Positions 1 to 5,122 of a stretch of DNA of 5,253 nucleotides are shown here, in pieces (within the stretch, counting starts at the first letter, position 1; each line of letters opens with the position of its first letter). The stretch is from Thermoplasmata archaeon. Its GTDB lineage: Archaea > Thermoplasmatota > Thermoplasmata > Lutacidiplasmatales > UBA184. The translations under genes were made by a program, and so were the position numbers. The notes beneath the pieces were generated by a model. The model was given only the letters and a program-made list of their open reading frames with translations, did no database searches and was not told the DNA's origin. Location of the stretch: the NCBI GenBank assembly GCA_030039995.1, contig JASHUL010000190.1, positions 1 through 5,253 of the forward strand. The letters run 5' to 3'.

Positions 1-41
1 AAGGCCCCGAACAAATGTCACGTGTGTCCGTCGTGCCGTCT

Positions 42-68
42 AGTCTCGAACAACGCTCACTCGAGACT
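42..68. repeat. Inverted repeat with 8-bp arms, left flank
   Basis: AGTCTCGA (42-49) is the exact reverse complement of TCGAGACT (61-68), with an 11-nt loop between. One forward frame entering from the left edge ends at a TAG at 41-43, immediately before it, so this could be the hairpin at the 3' end of an upstream gene. No T-rich tract follows, so a terminator role is only a guess. Confidence 0.35.
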
Positions 69-78
69 CCTTCAATCT

Positions 79-96
79 GTGCAACGGTCGTTGCAC
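79..96. repeat. Hyphenated palindrome downstream of the decarboxylase gene
   Basis: GTGCAACG (79-86) and CGTTGCAC (89-96) are perfect inverted 8-bp arms around a 2-nt centre. On the minus strand it begins 6 nt after the stop codon of the decarboxylase gene, where a 3'-end hairpin would be expected. It could equally be a dyad binding site for a dimeric regulator. No T-run follows on the minus strand (the sequence continues with AGATTGAAGG), so simple intrinsic termination is not well supported. Confidence 0.35.
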
Positions 97-102
97 GCAC
101 CA

Positions 103-1458
103 CTAGGTGCGCGCGAGCTTCGCGATCCGGATCATCGCCTCGACGGAACGGTCCACGTCGTCCTCGGTAGTGGACCAGGAACTGACGCTGATCCGCATCG
201 CCGCCGTACCGTGCCACACGGTTCCGCCGCACCAGCACGTGCCTTCTTGCTGAAGCTCAGCGATGACGCGACGCGTGAGGTCGTCGCTGCCGAACGAGAC
301 CATCACCTGGTTCAGCACGACGTCGTTCAGGATCCGGAATCCGGCTTCGCTCAGCCGTTGGGAGAACCGACGGGCATGCACGCAGCAGCGCTCAACGAGA
401 TCGGCGACTCCGGAGCGTCCGAGGTAGCGCAGGGCGGCCCACGCGTCCACCCCACGGGCCCGACGTGACATCTCGGGAGTGTACTCCATGAGCTCGCCGT
501 CCTCGGTCGTCGGAAGATATGCCGCCGCGGAGGCGGCCATCGCGGACCGCAGCGCGGGTCCGTTCCGGACGAACAGGATCCCGCTGTCGTACGGAACGTT
601 GAGCCACTTGTGGCCGTCCAGGGCCCAGGAGTCGGCGCGGTCGACCCCCTCCGCGAGATGGCGGCGCGTTGGCGAGGCACGCGCCCAGAGACCGAACGCC
701 CCATCCACGTGGACCCAAGCCCCGGTGTCGCGAACGCGGTCACAGATCTCGCCGATCGGGTCGAAACTCCCGGTGTTCACATTGCCCGCTTGAGTGCAGA
801 TGATCGTTGGGCCCGCGATTCGGGGAAGGAGGTCCGCCCGCATCCGGCCCTGTCCGTCCACGGGGACCCGGACGACCCGATCCTTTCCGAATCCGAGGAG
901 GGAGATGACGCGCATGACGGACACGTGCACCTCCTCCCCGACGATCACCGTGATCGGAGGGGCTCCGCTCATCCCCTGACTTGCGAAGTCGTGGCCGGCG
1001 ACCCGCAGTACTTCTTGCCGCGCCGCCGCGAGTCCTGCGAAATTGCCCATCGTATCTCCCGTCACGAATGCGCCGCGCGCTCCCTTCGGGAGGTCGAGGA
1101 GCTCACGGATCCACTGGATGGCTGTGCGTTCCAAGCGCGCGGCGACGGGCGACATCACTTCGACGGCGCCGTTCTGGTTCCATGCTCCGGCCAGCCAGTT
1201 GGCCGCCAGCGCGACCGGCAATCCGGCACCAATGACGAATCCAAAGTACCGGCCCCCGGCGTTCGCGACGGTCGCGGGGGACCCGAGTTCGTCGAGCTGA
1301 GCGATCACTCGCTCGGGTGACTCGCCGGCCTCCGCTAGCGGGCTCTCGAGCCGCTCGAGTTGGCGCACGGCCTCGGGACTGGGGACGACGGGCCGTCGGG
1401 AAACTCCGTCCAGGTACCGGCTGGCGCGCTGCGCTGAGTCCGCGAGGATCGAGGGCAT
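103..1458 (-). CDS. Group II PLP-dependent decarboxylase-like protein
   Basis: The product is a 451-residue cytoplasmic fold-type I PLP enzyme of the aromatic/acidic amino-acid decarboxylase family (Pfam Pyridoxal_deC type). Visible landmarks are an N-terminal helical segment, the YFGFVIGAG stretch (71-79), NQNG (94-97), a phosphate-binding TGDTMGN (133-139), His178 in EEVHVSV (expected to stack on the PLP ring), Asp252 in HVDGAFG (expected to pair with the pyridine nitrogen), and the Schiff-base lysine Lys284 in DGHKWLNVPYDSG. The C-terminal domain (about 320-451) is complete. The catalytic set is intact, so an active enzyme is likely. The substrate cannot be read: tyrosine, tryptophan, glutamate and diaminobutyrate decarboxylases and non-decarboxylating relatives all share these motifs. 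I chose ATG 1458 because GAGGT lies 5 nt upstream and a TATA-like box sits 37 nt upstream. An in-frame ATG at 1482 would add eight residues and also has a GAGG nearby. The gene is monocistronic and divergent from the amidohydrolase gene. Confidence 0.9.
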   Translation of the reverse strand: MPSILADSAQRASRYLDGVSRRPVVPSPEAVRQLERLESPLAEAGESPERVIAQLDELGSPATVANAGGRYFGFVIGAGLPVALAANWLAGAWNQNGAVEVMSPVAARLERTAIQWIRELLDLPKGARGAFVTGDTMGNFAGLAAARQEVLRVAGHDFASQGMSGAPPITVIVGEEVHVSVMRVISLLGFGKDRVVRVPVDGQGRMRADLLPRIAGPTIICTQAGNVNTGSFDPIGEICDRVRDTGAWVHVDGAFGLWARASPTRRHLAEGVDRADSWALDGHKWLNVPYDSGILFVRNGPALRSAMAASAAAYLPTTEDGELMEYTPEMSRRARGVDAWAALRYLGRSGVADLVERCCVHARRFSQRLSEAGFRILNDVVLNQVMVSFGSDDLTRRVIAELQQEGTCWCGGTVWHGTAAMRISVSSWSTTEDDVDRSVEAMIRIAKLART

Positions 1459-1490
1459 GAGTGACCTCGCCTTCGGGAACATATCGCCTC

Positions 1491-1498
1491 GTTATAGA
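1491..1498 (-). promoter_or_regulatory. TATA-like promoter element of the decarboxylase gene
   Basis: The minus strand reads TCTATAAC, an island of A/T in GC-rich surroundings. Its centre is 37 nt upstream of ATG 1458. With the archaeal spacing of about 26 nt from TATA centre to transcription start, the mRNA would begin near 1469, leaving an 11-nt leader that contains the GAGGT ribosome site. A bacterial -10 element (TATAAC) is the alternative, but no good -35 hexamer is seen 17 nt further upstream. Confidence 0.45.
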
Positions 1499-1732
1499 CC
1501 CCGAACGTCGGTGGACGAACGGCCAGTCACCCGCAGCGAAGCGCCTATTGTGCGGAGCGCTCCATCCGATCCTCTGCCCTTGGCCCCGTACTTCCTGGCG
1601 GGCCGCCGGTTTGAGCTCTTCCGACATCTCTCCTTGGAATTTCCCGTGGGTCACGAAGTCCGGAGTCCACCGATCGTAGTGCCGCCCGGCCATCGAAATG
1701 CCCGGCCGCCGAACCCCATTTTGTAGTTGGAA

Positions 1733-1740
1733 CCCTATCT
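1733..1740 (+). promoter_or_regulatory. TATA-like element of the amidohydrolase gene
   Basis: CCCTATCT lies 43 nt upstream (centre about 1737) of ATG 1780 and 25 nt upstream of GTG 1762. With archaeal spacing, transcription would start near 1763, giving a leader of about 17 nt before ATG 1780 or a leaderless message beginning at the tandem GTG codons (1762, 1765). The GGTGA at 1764-1768 would then be the ribosome site for ATG 1780, with an 11-nt spacer that is on the long side. Confidence 0.35.
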
Positions 1741-1779
1741 CGGCCCCCTCGGAACGGGGGAGTGGTGAAGGGCTCGGCG

Positions 1780-2979
1780 ATGCTCTATCGTGGCGCCGCC
1801 CTCGCGGACGGTAAGAGCCCCCAACTCCGGACCGGAGTGAGCATCCTCGTCACCGGGGATCGGATCGAGTGGATCCGACCTTCCGAGAGCGAGCCCCCGG
1901 TGGGCGAGGGAACGAAGGTCGTCGACGCACGTGGATCCACCATCGTCCCCGGACTCGTCGACTGCCACAGTCACCTGACGATGCCCGGTGGGTCCCACTG
2001 GATCGAGCGGGGGACCGACCCGCCAGAAACCTGCATCGCGAACGCGGAGCACAACGGCCGATTGCTCTCGAGATCCGGGGTGCGGTGGGCCCGCGATGTG
2101 GGATCGCCACGGGGCATCGACCCGACCGATCGGCGAGACCGCGCGCTCGCGCTCGGAGTACGCGACCGTTGGCGCGGCCGGCGCGACCTGCCGTACGTCC
2201 GGGCCGCGGGGACCTGGATCGCGAAGACCGGCTATCTCCCCGGGGTCGCCGTCAGCGTGAGCACACCCGAGGAGATGTTGACCGCGGCCCGTCAGCAGCT
2301 GGACGAGGGCGCCGACCTGCTGAAGTTAATGATGGACAGTCCGCGGGCGCCCGACGGGAGCGTTCCCGAAGAGTCGCCGTGGACGGCCGACGAGCTCCGT
2401 CCCGTCATCGAGATGGCCCGGTCCCGTGGGGCGTTCGTGACGGCCCACACGAGCACCCTGCCGGGAGCGAGGGCCGCGGTGGGGGCCGGAATCCACTCGC
2501 TCGAGCACGGTTTCTCGATCGACGCCGAGCTGGCGAAGACCATGGCCCGGCAAGGCGTATTCCACGTATCCACGCTCGCGGTCTTTCGCTCGTGGGTAAC
2601 GTTCGCTCGGACGAGTCCGGGGGCTCCGGTCGCTTCGGCGCGGACCCAGGAAGTCCTCCCGAAGCGCCGGGCCGCCGCCTTCGAGAGCCTCCGCCTAACT
2701 CACGCGGCCGGAGTGCGGATCGCCGCGGGGACGGATTTCGGCGGCGGCTCGCTCCGCGCGAATCAACTCGCGTGGGAAGTCGAGGCGCTCGTGGACGCCG
2801 GACTCGCGCCCTGGGAGGCGCTCGGGGCCGCTACGTATCGTGGAGGAGAGTTGCTCGGGGAGCCCGAAGCTGGGACGCTCCGTGACGGCGGCCCCGCGGA
2901 CTTCATCTTGGTTCACGGAGACCCCCTCGACGACCCGCGCTCGCTGTGGCGCGTCTGGCGGACGGCGTGGGAGCCCTGA
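1780..2979 (+). CDS. Metal-dependent amidohydrolase (imidazolonepropionase/prolidase-like)
   Basis: The product is a 399-residue cytoplasmic enzyme of the amidohydrolase superfamily, expected to hydrolyse a C-N bond in an amide, cyclic imide or dipeptide. An N-terminal beta-sandwich strand pair (MLYRGAALADG; VDARGSTIVPGLVD) is followed by the TIM barrel. The full binuclear metal set is visible: His63 and His65 in DCHSHL, Lys182 in LLKLMMD (the usual carboxylated bridging lysine), His223 in TAHTS, His243 in LEHG, and Asp319 in AGTDFGG. The closing sandwich segment AGTLRDGGPADFILVHGDP (364-382) is intact, so the gene is full length for this family. I chose ATG 1780 because family members typically begin two or three residues before the first strand. 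GTG 1762 or 1765 would add five or six residues. This subfamily includes imidazolonepropionase-like and Xaa-Pro/Xaa-Arg dipeptidases, and the specificity cannot be read. Its stop is 14 bp from that of the convergent membrane protein gene. Confidence 0.9.
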   Translation: MLYRGAALADGKSPQLRTGVSILVTGDRIEWIRPSESEPPVGEGTKVVDARGSTIVPGLVDCHSHLTMPGGSHWIERGTDPPETCIANAEHNGRLLSRSGVRWARDVGSPRGIDPTDRRDRALALGVRDRWRGRRDLPYVRAAGTWIAKTGYLPGVAVSVSTPEEMLTAARQQLDEGADLLKLMMDSPRAPDGSVPEESPWTADELRPVIEMARSRGAFVTAHTSTLPGARAAVGAGIHSLEHGFSIDAELAKTMARQGVFHVSTLAVFRSWVTFARTSPGAPVASARTQEVLPKRRAAAFESLRLTHAAGVRIAAGTDFGGGSLRANQLAWEVEALVDAGLAPWEALGAATYRGGELLGEPEAGTLRDGGPADFILVHGDPLDDPRSLWRVWRTAWEP

Positions 2980-2993
2980 GTCCCGGGGCCGGT

Positions 2994-3281
2994 TCACCGA
3001 TTCCCACGGTCCAGGGGGTTCTGGGGGAGGTCGGCCACCGGTTCGTCGATCGCCGGCTCGTCGTCGTCCAGCCCCTGGAGCCCCAAGTCCTTGCTCGACG
3101 GCGGCAAGAAAGCCGCCCACCACAGAGCGGAGCCGGCCACGACCCCGAAGACGGCCCCTACGACCGCGAGCAGAACGCCGAATCCCCACAAGCCCACGGC
3201 GAACAGGAGTAGGGCTATCCCGATGAGGACGAACGCCACGAGGCCGCACCAGACCGCTGCGCGTGCCAGCCCCGGCCTCAT
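2994..3281 (-). CDS. Small two-helix membrane protein with acidic C-terminal tail
   Basis: I do not recognise a named family. The 95-residue product has a short basic N-terminus (Arg2, Arg7), then two hydrophobic segments, about 9-31 and 33-58, separated by a very short turn rich in Gly and Trp. A soluble tail (about 60-95) follows, containing the acidic cluster LDDDEPAIDEP. The positive-inside rule suggests both ends face the cytoplasm, as a helical hairpin. ATG 3281 was chosen because a GGAAAG lies 9 nt upstream and a TATA-like CCTATCG sits 34 nt upstream. The frame remains open back to a GTG at 3407. That longer form (137 aa) would add a segment with CPSWCGKYV resembling half of a zinc knuckle, but it would include the promoter-like sequences. 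Strong hydrophobic patterning supports a real gene; function is unknown. Confidence 0.7.
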   Translation of the reverse strand: MRPGLARAAVWCGLVAFVLIGIALLLFAVGLWGFGVLLAVVGAVFGVVAGSALWWAAFLPPSSKDLGLQGLDDDEPAIDEPVADLPQNPLDRGNR

Positions 3282-3311
3282 CGAGACGTACTTTCCGCAC
3301 CACGACGGACA

Positions 3312-3318
3312 CGATAGG
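3312..3318 (-). promoter_or_regulatory. TATA-like element of the small membrane protein gene
   Basis: The minus strand reads CCTATCG, centred 34 nt upstream of ATG 3281, which would place an archaeal transcription start about 8 nt before the start codon. The core matches CCCTATCT ahead of the amidohydrolase gene. Evidence is by position and similarity only. Confidence 0.3.
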
Positions 3319-3340
3319 ACTTGCCGATCCCCGCCGACTC

Positions 3341-3399
3341 GCGGGTCCACCAACTTATCCGTCGGTCGCAGGACGGACCCGCTGGGGGCGAAGGGTCCA
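3341..3399. repeat. Three GGGTCC repeats in a divergent promoter region
   Basis: GCGGGTCC (3341-3348) is the exact reverse complement of GGACCCGC (3375-3382), forming 8-bp arms 26 nt apart. A third copy, GGGTCCA (3393-3399), repeats the 7 bases at 3343-3349 and abuts the AATATC element ahead of the VOC gene. The heptamer GACGGAC also occurs twice here (3304-3310 and 3372-3378). The array lies between divergent starts, where a regulator could act on both genes. High GC content raises the chance of coincidental repeats. Confidence 0.35.
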
Positions 3400-3405
3400 A
3401 TATCC
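3397..3405 (+). promoter_or_regulatory. TATA-like element of the VOC gene
   Basis: CCAATATCC is the most A/T-rich stretch near the gene and is centred 30 nt upstream of ATG 3431. With archaeal spacing the transcript would start about 4 nt before the ATG, which agrees with the lack of a clear Shine-Dalgarno site in front of that codon. Confidence 0.4.
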
Positions 3406-3430
3406 ACATCCCTTGGGAACGGCGCGGCGG

Positions 3431-3850
3431 ATGACCATGAAGGCGGAAATCAGCGTGATGTTCAACGTCAAGGACGTCGATCGCTCGGTCGAATTCTACG
3501 AGAAGCTCGGCTTCGACCAACGGTGGGCCTGGAAAGGCGACGACGGGAAACTCGACTACGCGGGAGTCGGTATCGGGGGTGCGGTCATCGCGCTGGGCCG
3601 CATCGCGGAAACGGGCACGACCGGCGGCGGGTACACGGGTTACGACGAGTGGGTCAAGGGGCCCCTCGGCGGGGGCGTGATCGTGAACGTCGAGTTACGG
3701 AACGTGGATCGCCTCTACGAGCTCGCTCGGAAAGCCAAGGTGACGATCGAGTCGAAGATCCGGAACTGGCCGTACGGCCGTGCCTTCACGATCAACGACC
3801 CGGACGGCTACGTCGTCAAGTTTCTCCGGTCGAAGGGCGAGTTCGCCTAG
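3431..3850 (+). CDS. VOC (glyoxalase/bleomycin-resistance fold) protein
   Basis: The product is a 139-residue single-domain cytoplasmic protein of the vicinal oxygen chelate superfamily. The first beta-alpha-beta module is seen in ISVMFNVKDVDRSVEFYEKLGF (7-28), the strand/helix pair VIVNVELRNVDRLYELARKA (83-102) opens the second, and the signature NDPDGYVVKFL (122-132) closes it. Length is normal for a subunit that dimerises. The positions that usually hold metal ligands look altered: no histidine is present in the first strand, and the final strand reads GYVVKFL, where metallo-members have an acidic residue (as in GNxxEL). This suggests a binding protein of the bleomycin-resistance type, or an enzyme without the standard metal, rather than glyoxalase I or an extradiol dioxygenase. 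ATG 3431 was chosen; ATG 3437 is an alternative. An open frame back to 3263 has atypical composition and crosses the promoter. Substrate is unknown. Confidence 0.85.
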   Translation: MTMKAEISVMFNVKDVDRSVEFYEKLGFDQRWAWKGDDGKLDYAGVGIGGAVIALGRIAETGTTGGGYTGYDEWVKGPLGGGVIVNVELRNVDRLYELARKAKVTIESKIRNWPYGRAFTINDPDGYVVKFLRSKGEFA

Positions 3851-3857
3851 CAACTCC

Positions 3858-3871
3858 GGGGCGGGAGCCCC
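3858..3871. terminator. Possible hairpin between the convergent VOC and DinB genes
   Basis: GGGGC (3858-3862) pairs with GCCCC (3867-3871) around a 4-nt GGGA loop, 8 nt after the VOC stop codon. A second weak dyad, CGGAG (3886-3890) with CTCCG (3899-3903), lies in the same 74-bp gap. The position suits transcript ends, but there is no T-run and short GC stems are common in such DNA. Confidence 0.25.
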
Positions 3872-3924
3872 CACGGTGGCGACCTCGGAGGACGTAGTCT
3901 CCGGTGCCGGAACGGACGCGGTCG

Positions 3925-4557
3925 CTACCCGGCCCGCCGACCTCGACCGGGGGGCCGCGGGGCCGGAATCCGACGTCGCGGATCCTTCGGCGATGCGCGG
4001 GACCGGAGGACTCGGCCCCCGACCAACATCGACCGAGGAGGGGGCCACTTACCGTGGAGGACACGGCGGTCGATCCAGAACGTCGACGGCGGTTCGATGT
4101 CGAGCTGCCACAGCATCCCTTCCACCTCACCGAGATGGAGAAGATGCTCGGTCAGACACTGGGCGAGTGCGGAGTCGCGAGAGAGTCGGATCGGGTACTT
4201 TCGGCTCGCGACCCAGACAGCAGGTTGCGCGAGCTGCTCGGGCGAGTTCCACTTCTTGAACCGTGCATCCCCCATCGCCCGGACCTCGCGCAGGCGCTTC
4301 CGAACCGCGGCGATGCTCGTGTATTGGTCCGGAGGGATTCGCATCACCTCGCGCATCCACGGCACGACCTTCCCCTCGCAGAACTTCGTGACGTGTTGCT
4401 CCTCGACGTACGCGAGGTGGAGGAAGAGGTCCCGGAACGAGTGCATGCTCACGCCCCGGTCTTTCGTGAACTCCTTCCAGCCGAGTTTCGCCGCGCACTC
4501 GAAGAAATCCTCCCGGAGCTCGTGCACGAAGTCCATCAGGTCGACGGTGGAGACCAT
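3925..4557 (-). CDS. DinB-fold (DinB/YfiT-like) putative metal-dependent protein
   Basis: The 210-residue product is helical, with the layout of the DinB/YfiT four-helix bundle. These proteins are often metal-dependent hydrolases or thiol transferases, although many lack a known function. The first helix contains FVHELREDFFE (10-20), the second FRDLFLHLAYVEEQHV (41-56) with candidate ligand His47, and the last EHLLHLGEVEGMLWQLDIEPP (137-157). Aligned to the common HxxHHRGQ motif of the family, His141 matches the second ligand while the first ligand position is Glu137, with His138 next to it. The bundle ends near residue 172. The remaining residues form a Pro/Arg-rich basic tail that looks unstructured and may be a lineage-specific extension or read-through of a lost stop. 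ATG 4557 has no clear ribosome site; ATG 4536 is possible but would shorten helix 1. The gene is convergent with VOC and divergent from the phosphatase gene. Confidence 0.8.
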   Translation of the reverse strand: MVSTVDLMDFVHELREDFFECAAKLGWKEFTKDRGVSMHSFRDLFLHLAYVEEQHVTKFCEGKVVPWMREVMRIPPDQYTSIAAVRKRLREVRAMGDARFKKWNSPEQLAQPAVWVASRKYPIRLSRDSALAQCLTEHLLHLGEVEGMLWQLDIEPPSTFWIDRRVLHGKWPPPRSMLVGGRVLRSRASPKDPRRRIPAPRPPGRGRRAG

Positions 4558-4579
4558 GAATCGGGGACAGTCCGGCAGC

Positions 4580-4594
4580 GAGAAACCGATTCTC
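4580..4594. promoter_or_regulatory. Hyphenated palindrome at the DinB promoter position
   Basis: GAGAA (4580-4584) and TTCTC (4590-4594) are exact inverted arms around a 5-nt ACCGA centre, 23-37 nt upstream of the DinB start codon, exactly where its core promoter should lie. A dimeric repressor binding here could block the gene. No better TATA-like element was found for this gene; the minus-strand GAATCGGTTTC within the dyad is the most A/T-rich piece. Confidence 0.35.
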
Positions 4595-4601
4595 CTCGGC
4601 C

Positions 4602-4618
4602 CCCCGCGAGCCGCGGGG
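4602..4618. repeat. GC-rich perfect hairpin in a divergent intergenic region
   Basis: CCCCGCG (4602-4608) and CGCGGGG (4612-4618) are perfect 7-bp arms with a 3-nt AGC loop. It lies between the DinB and phosphatase starts, upstream of the likely transcription starts of both, so it is more likely a DNA-level boundary or binding site than an mRNA structure. Confidence 0.4.
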
Positions 4619-4630
4619 CGGCTGAAGGCG

Positions 4631-4636
4631 AAATAG
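4631..4636 (+). promoter_or_regulatory. TATA-like element of the phosphatase gene
   Basis: AAATAG is centred 34 nt upstream of ATG 4668, predicting an archaeal transcription start about 8 nt before the ATG. No Shine-Dalgarno site precedes that codon (GCGGCCGATCG), which agrees with a near-leaderless message. A GCTATGG at 4645-4651 is a less well-placed alternative. Confidence 0.35.
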
Positions 4637-4667
4637 CGGACCGAGCTATGGCCCTCGCGGCCGATCG

Positions 4668-5105
4668 ATGACCTCCGCGGAGAAAACCACTGTCGGGAAA
4701 CCGAAGCCCCGCCTCGGGGGGACCTCCGAGGTCGCTCCCGGGGTCTTCGTCGGCGGCGTCCGGGACGCCGCCGAGTTCGAGGGCGCGCGGATCTGTGTCC
4801 GAGACCAGGACGAGGAGGCGATGCCGACGGCGACGCATCTCCCCGTCTACGACGCGGGGACCGACCGGGCGATCCGAAGCAATCTCGAAGAGGTCACTCG
4901 TGCCATCGGCCGCGCGCGGGCGGCGGGCCAGCCGGTCCTCGTCTACTGCGGGCACGGCGTTCGTCGGTCGCCGCTCGCCGCCGCGTGGTACCTGCATCGT
5001 ACCGAGGGAATCCCCCTCAAGGCCGCGTACGCGAAGATCCGCGGCGTCCGCCCCCAGATCGAGGAAGTCCACGAGTGGGTCGGGGACACCACCGGTCTCG
5101 AGTGA
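4668..5105 (+). CDS. Dual-specificity-type protein phosphatase (Cys-based PTP superfamily)
   Basis: The 145-residue cytoplasmic protein is predicted to hydrolyse phosphate esters, probably phosphotyrosine or phosphoserine/threonine on proteins, through a cysteinyl-phosphate intermediate. The P-loop VYCGHGVRRSP (92-102) fits the CxxGxxRS signature, with nucleophile Cys94, phosphate-binding Arg100 and Ser101. The residue before the cysteine is Tyr93 rather than the histidine usual in this superfamily. Asp62 or Asp66 in YDAGTDRA (61-68) lies where the general-acid loop is expected. The domain starts with EVAPGVFVGGVRDAAEF (21-37), equivalent to the I-x-x-x-L-Y-L-G strand of dual-specificity phosphatases, and ends with the helix RPQIEEVHEWVG (128-139). 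Length is typical of compact prokaryotic members. The first 17 residues are Lys/Pro/Thr-rich and probably disordered. The stop codon overlaps a possible GTG start of the next gene, suggesting an operon. RNA 5'-phosphatase or phosphoinositide activity is possible. Confidence 0.85.
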   Translation: MTSAEKTTVGKPKPRLGGTSEVAPGVFVGGVRDAAEFEGARICVRDQDEEAMPTATHLPVYDAGTDRAIRSNLEEVTRAIGRARAAGQPVLVYCGHGVRRSPLAAAWYLHRTEGIPLKAAYAKIRGVRPQIEEVHEWVGDTTGLE

Positions 5106-5122
5106 ACCCGGTCGGGAACGCG

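Larger units (their letters stand above)
1483..1761. other. Divergent intergenic region between decarboxylase and amidohydrolase genes
   Basis: No recognisable gene is seen. The region contains a 9-bp inverted repeat, TCGGTGGAC (1508-1516) and GTCCACCGA (1665-1673), 148 bp apart. It also has a direct repeat GCCCGGCC at 1684-1691 and 1700-1707, with start-to-start spacing of 16 bp, roughly one and a half helix turns. A minus-strand reading frame opens with ATG 1693 and remains open past the decarboxylase start. Its first 40 or so codons have plausible composition, but there is no natural stop before the decarboxylase gene, so I do not call it. Promoter elements for both flanking genes lie at its two ends. 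Confidence 0.5.

Noticed and set aside
1..468. Plus-strand frame from the left edge with KCHVCPSCR, resembling a zinc ribbon
   Set aside because: It overlaps the well-supported decarboxylase gene antisense for 366 bases, and the sequence after the Cys cluster is Arg/His/Pro-rich shadow composition. A short upstream zinc protein cannot be excluded, but no stop fits it.
610..1320. Long plus-strand open frame antisense to the decarboxylase
   Set aside because: Low-complexity charged sequence with no recognisable motif; it is the complement of a gene with complete catalytic motifs. High GC makes such frames common.
1457..1726. Plus-strand open frame in the decarboxylase/amidohydrolase intergenic region
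   Set aside because: It overlaps the decarboxylase start and both promoter regions; its sequence is Pro/Arg-rich without hydrophobic core, and it has no ribosome site.
1751..1762. CCCCC/GGGGG pairing just ahead of the amidohydrolase start as a possible riboswitch or attenuator
   Set aside because: Only 5 bp pair around a 7-nt loop, and the predicted transcript start near 1763 would exclude it from the mRNA.
1869..2885. A 338-codon open frame within the amidohydrolase gene
   Set aside because: Arg/Gly/Ala-rich sequence without motifs; the overlapping frame has all amidohydrolase metal ligands.
2695..3312. Minus-strand open frame spanning the amidohydrolase 3' end and the membrane protein gene
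   Set aside because: Arg/Gly-rich shadow crossing two better-supported genes; no hydrophobic patterning or motif.
3091..3897. Plus-strand open frame across the membrane protein gene and the VOC gene
   Set aside because: It is out of frame with the VOC motifs and composed of Arg/Gly/Pro runs, so it is a GC-driven shadow.
3904..4671. Plus-strand open frame antisense to the DinB gene
   Set aside because: It contains Arg/Glu/Leu-rich strings such as REVEEEVPERVHAHAP that arise as the complement of the helical DinB protein; no start signal or motif.
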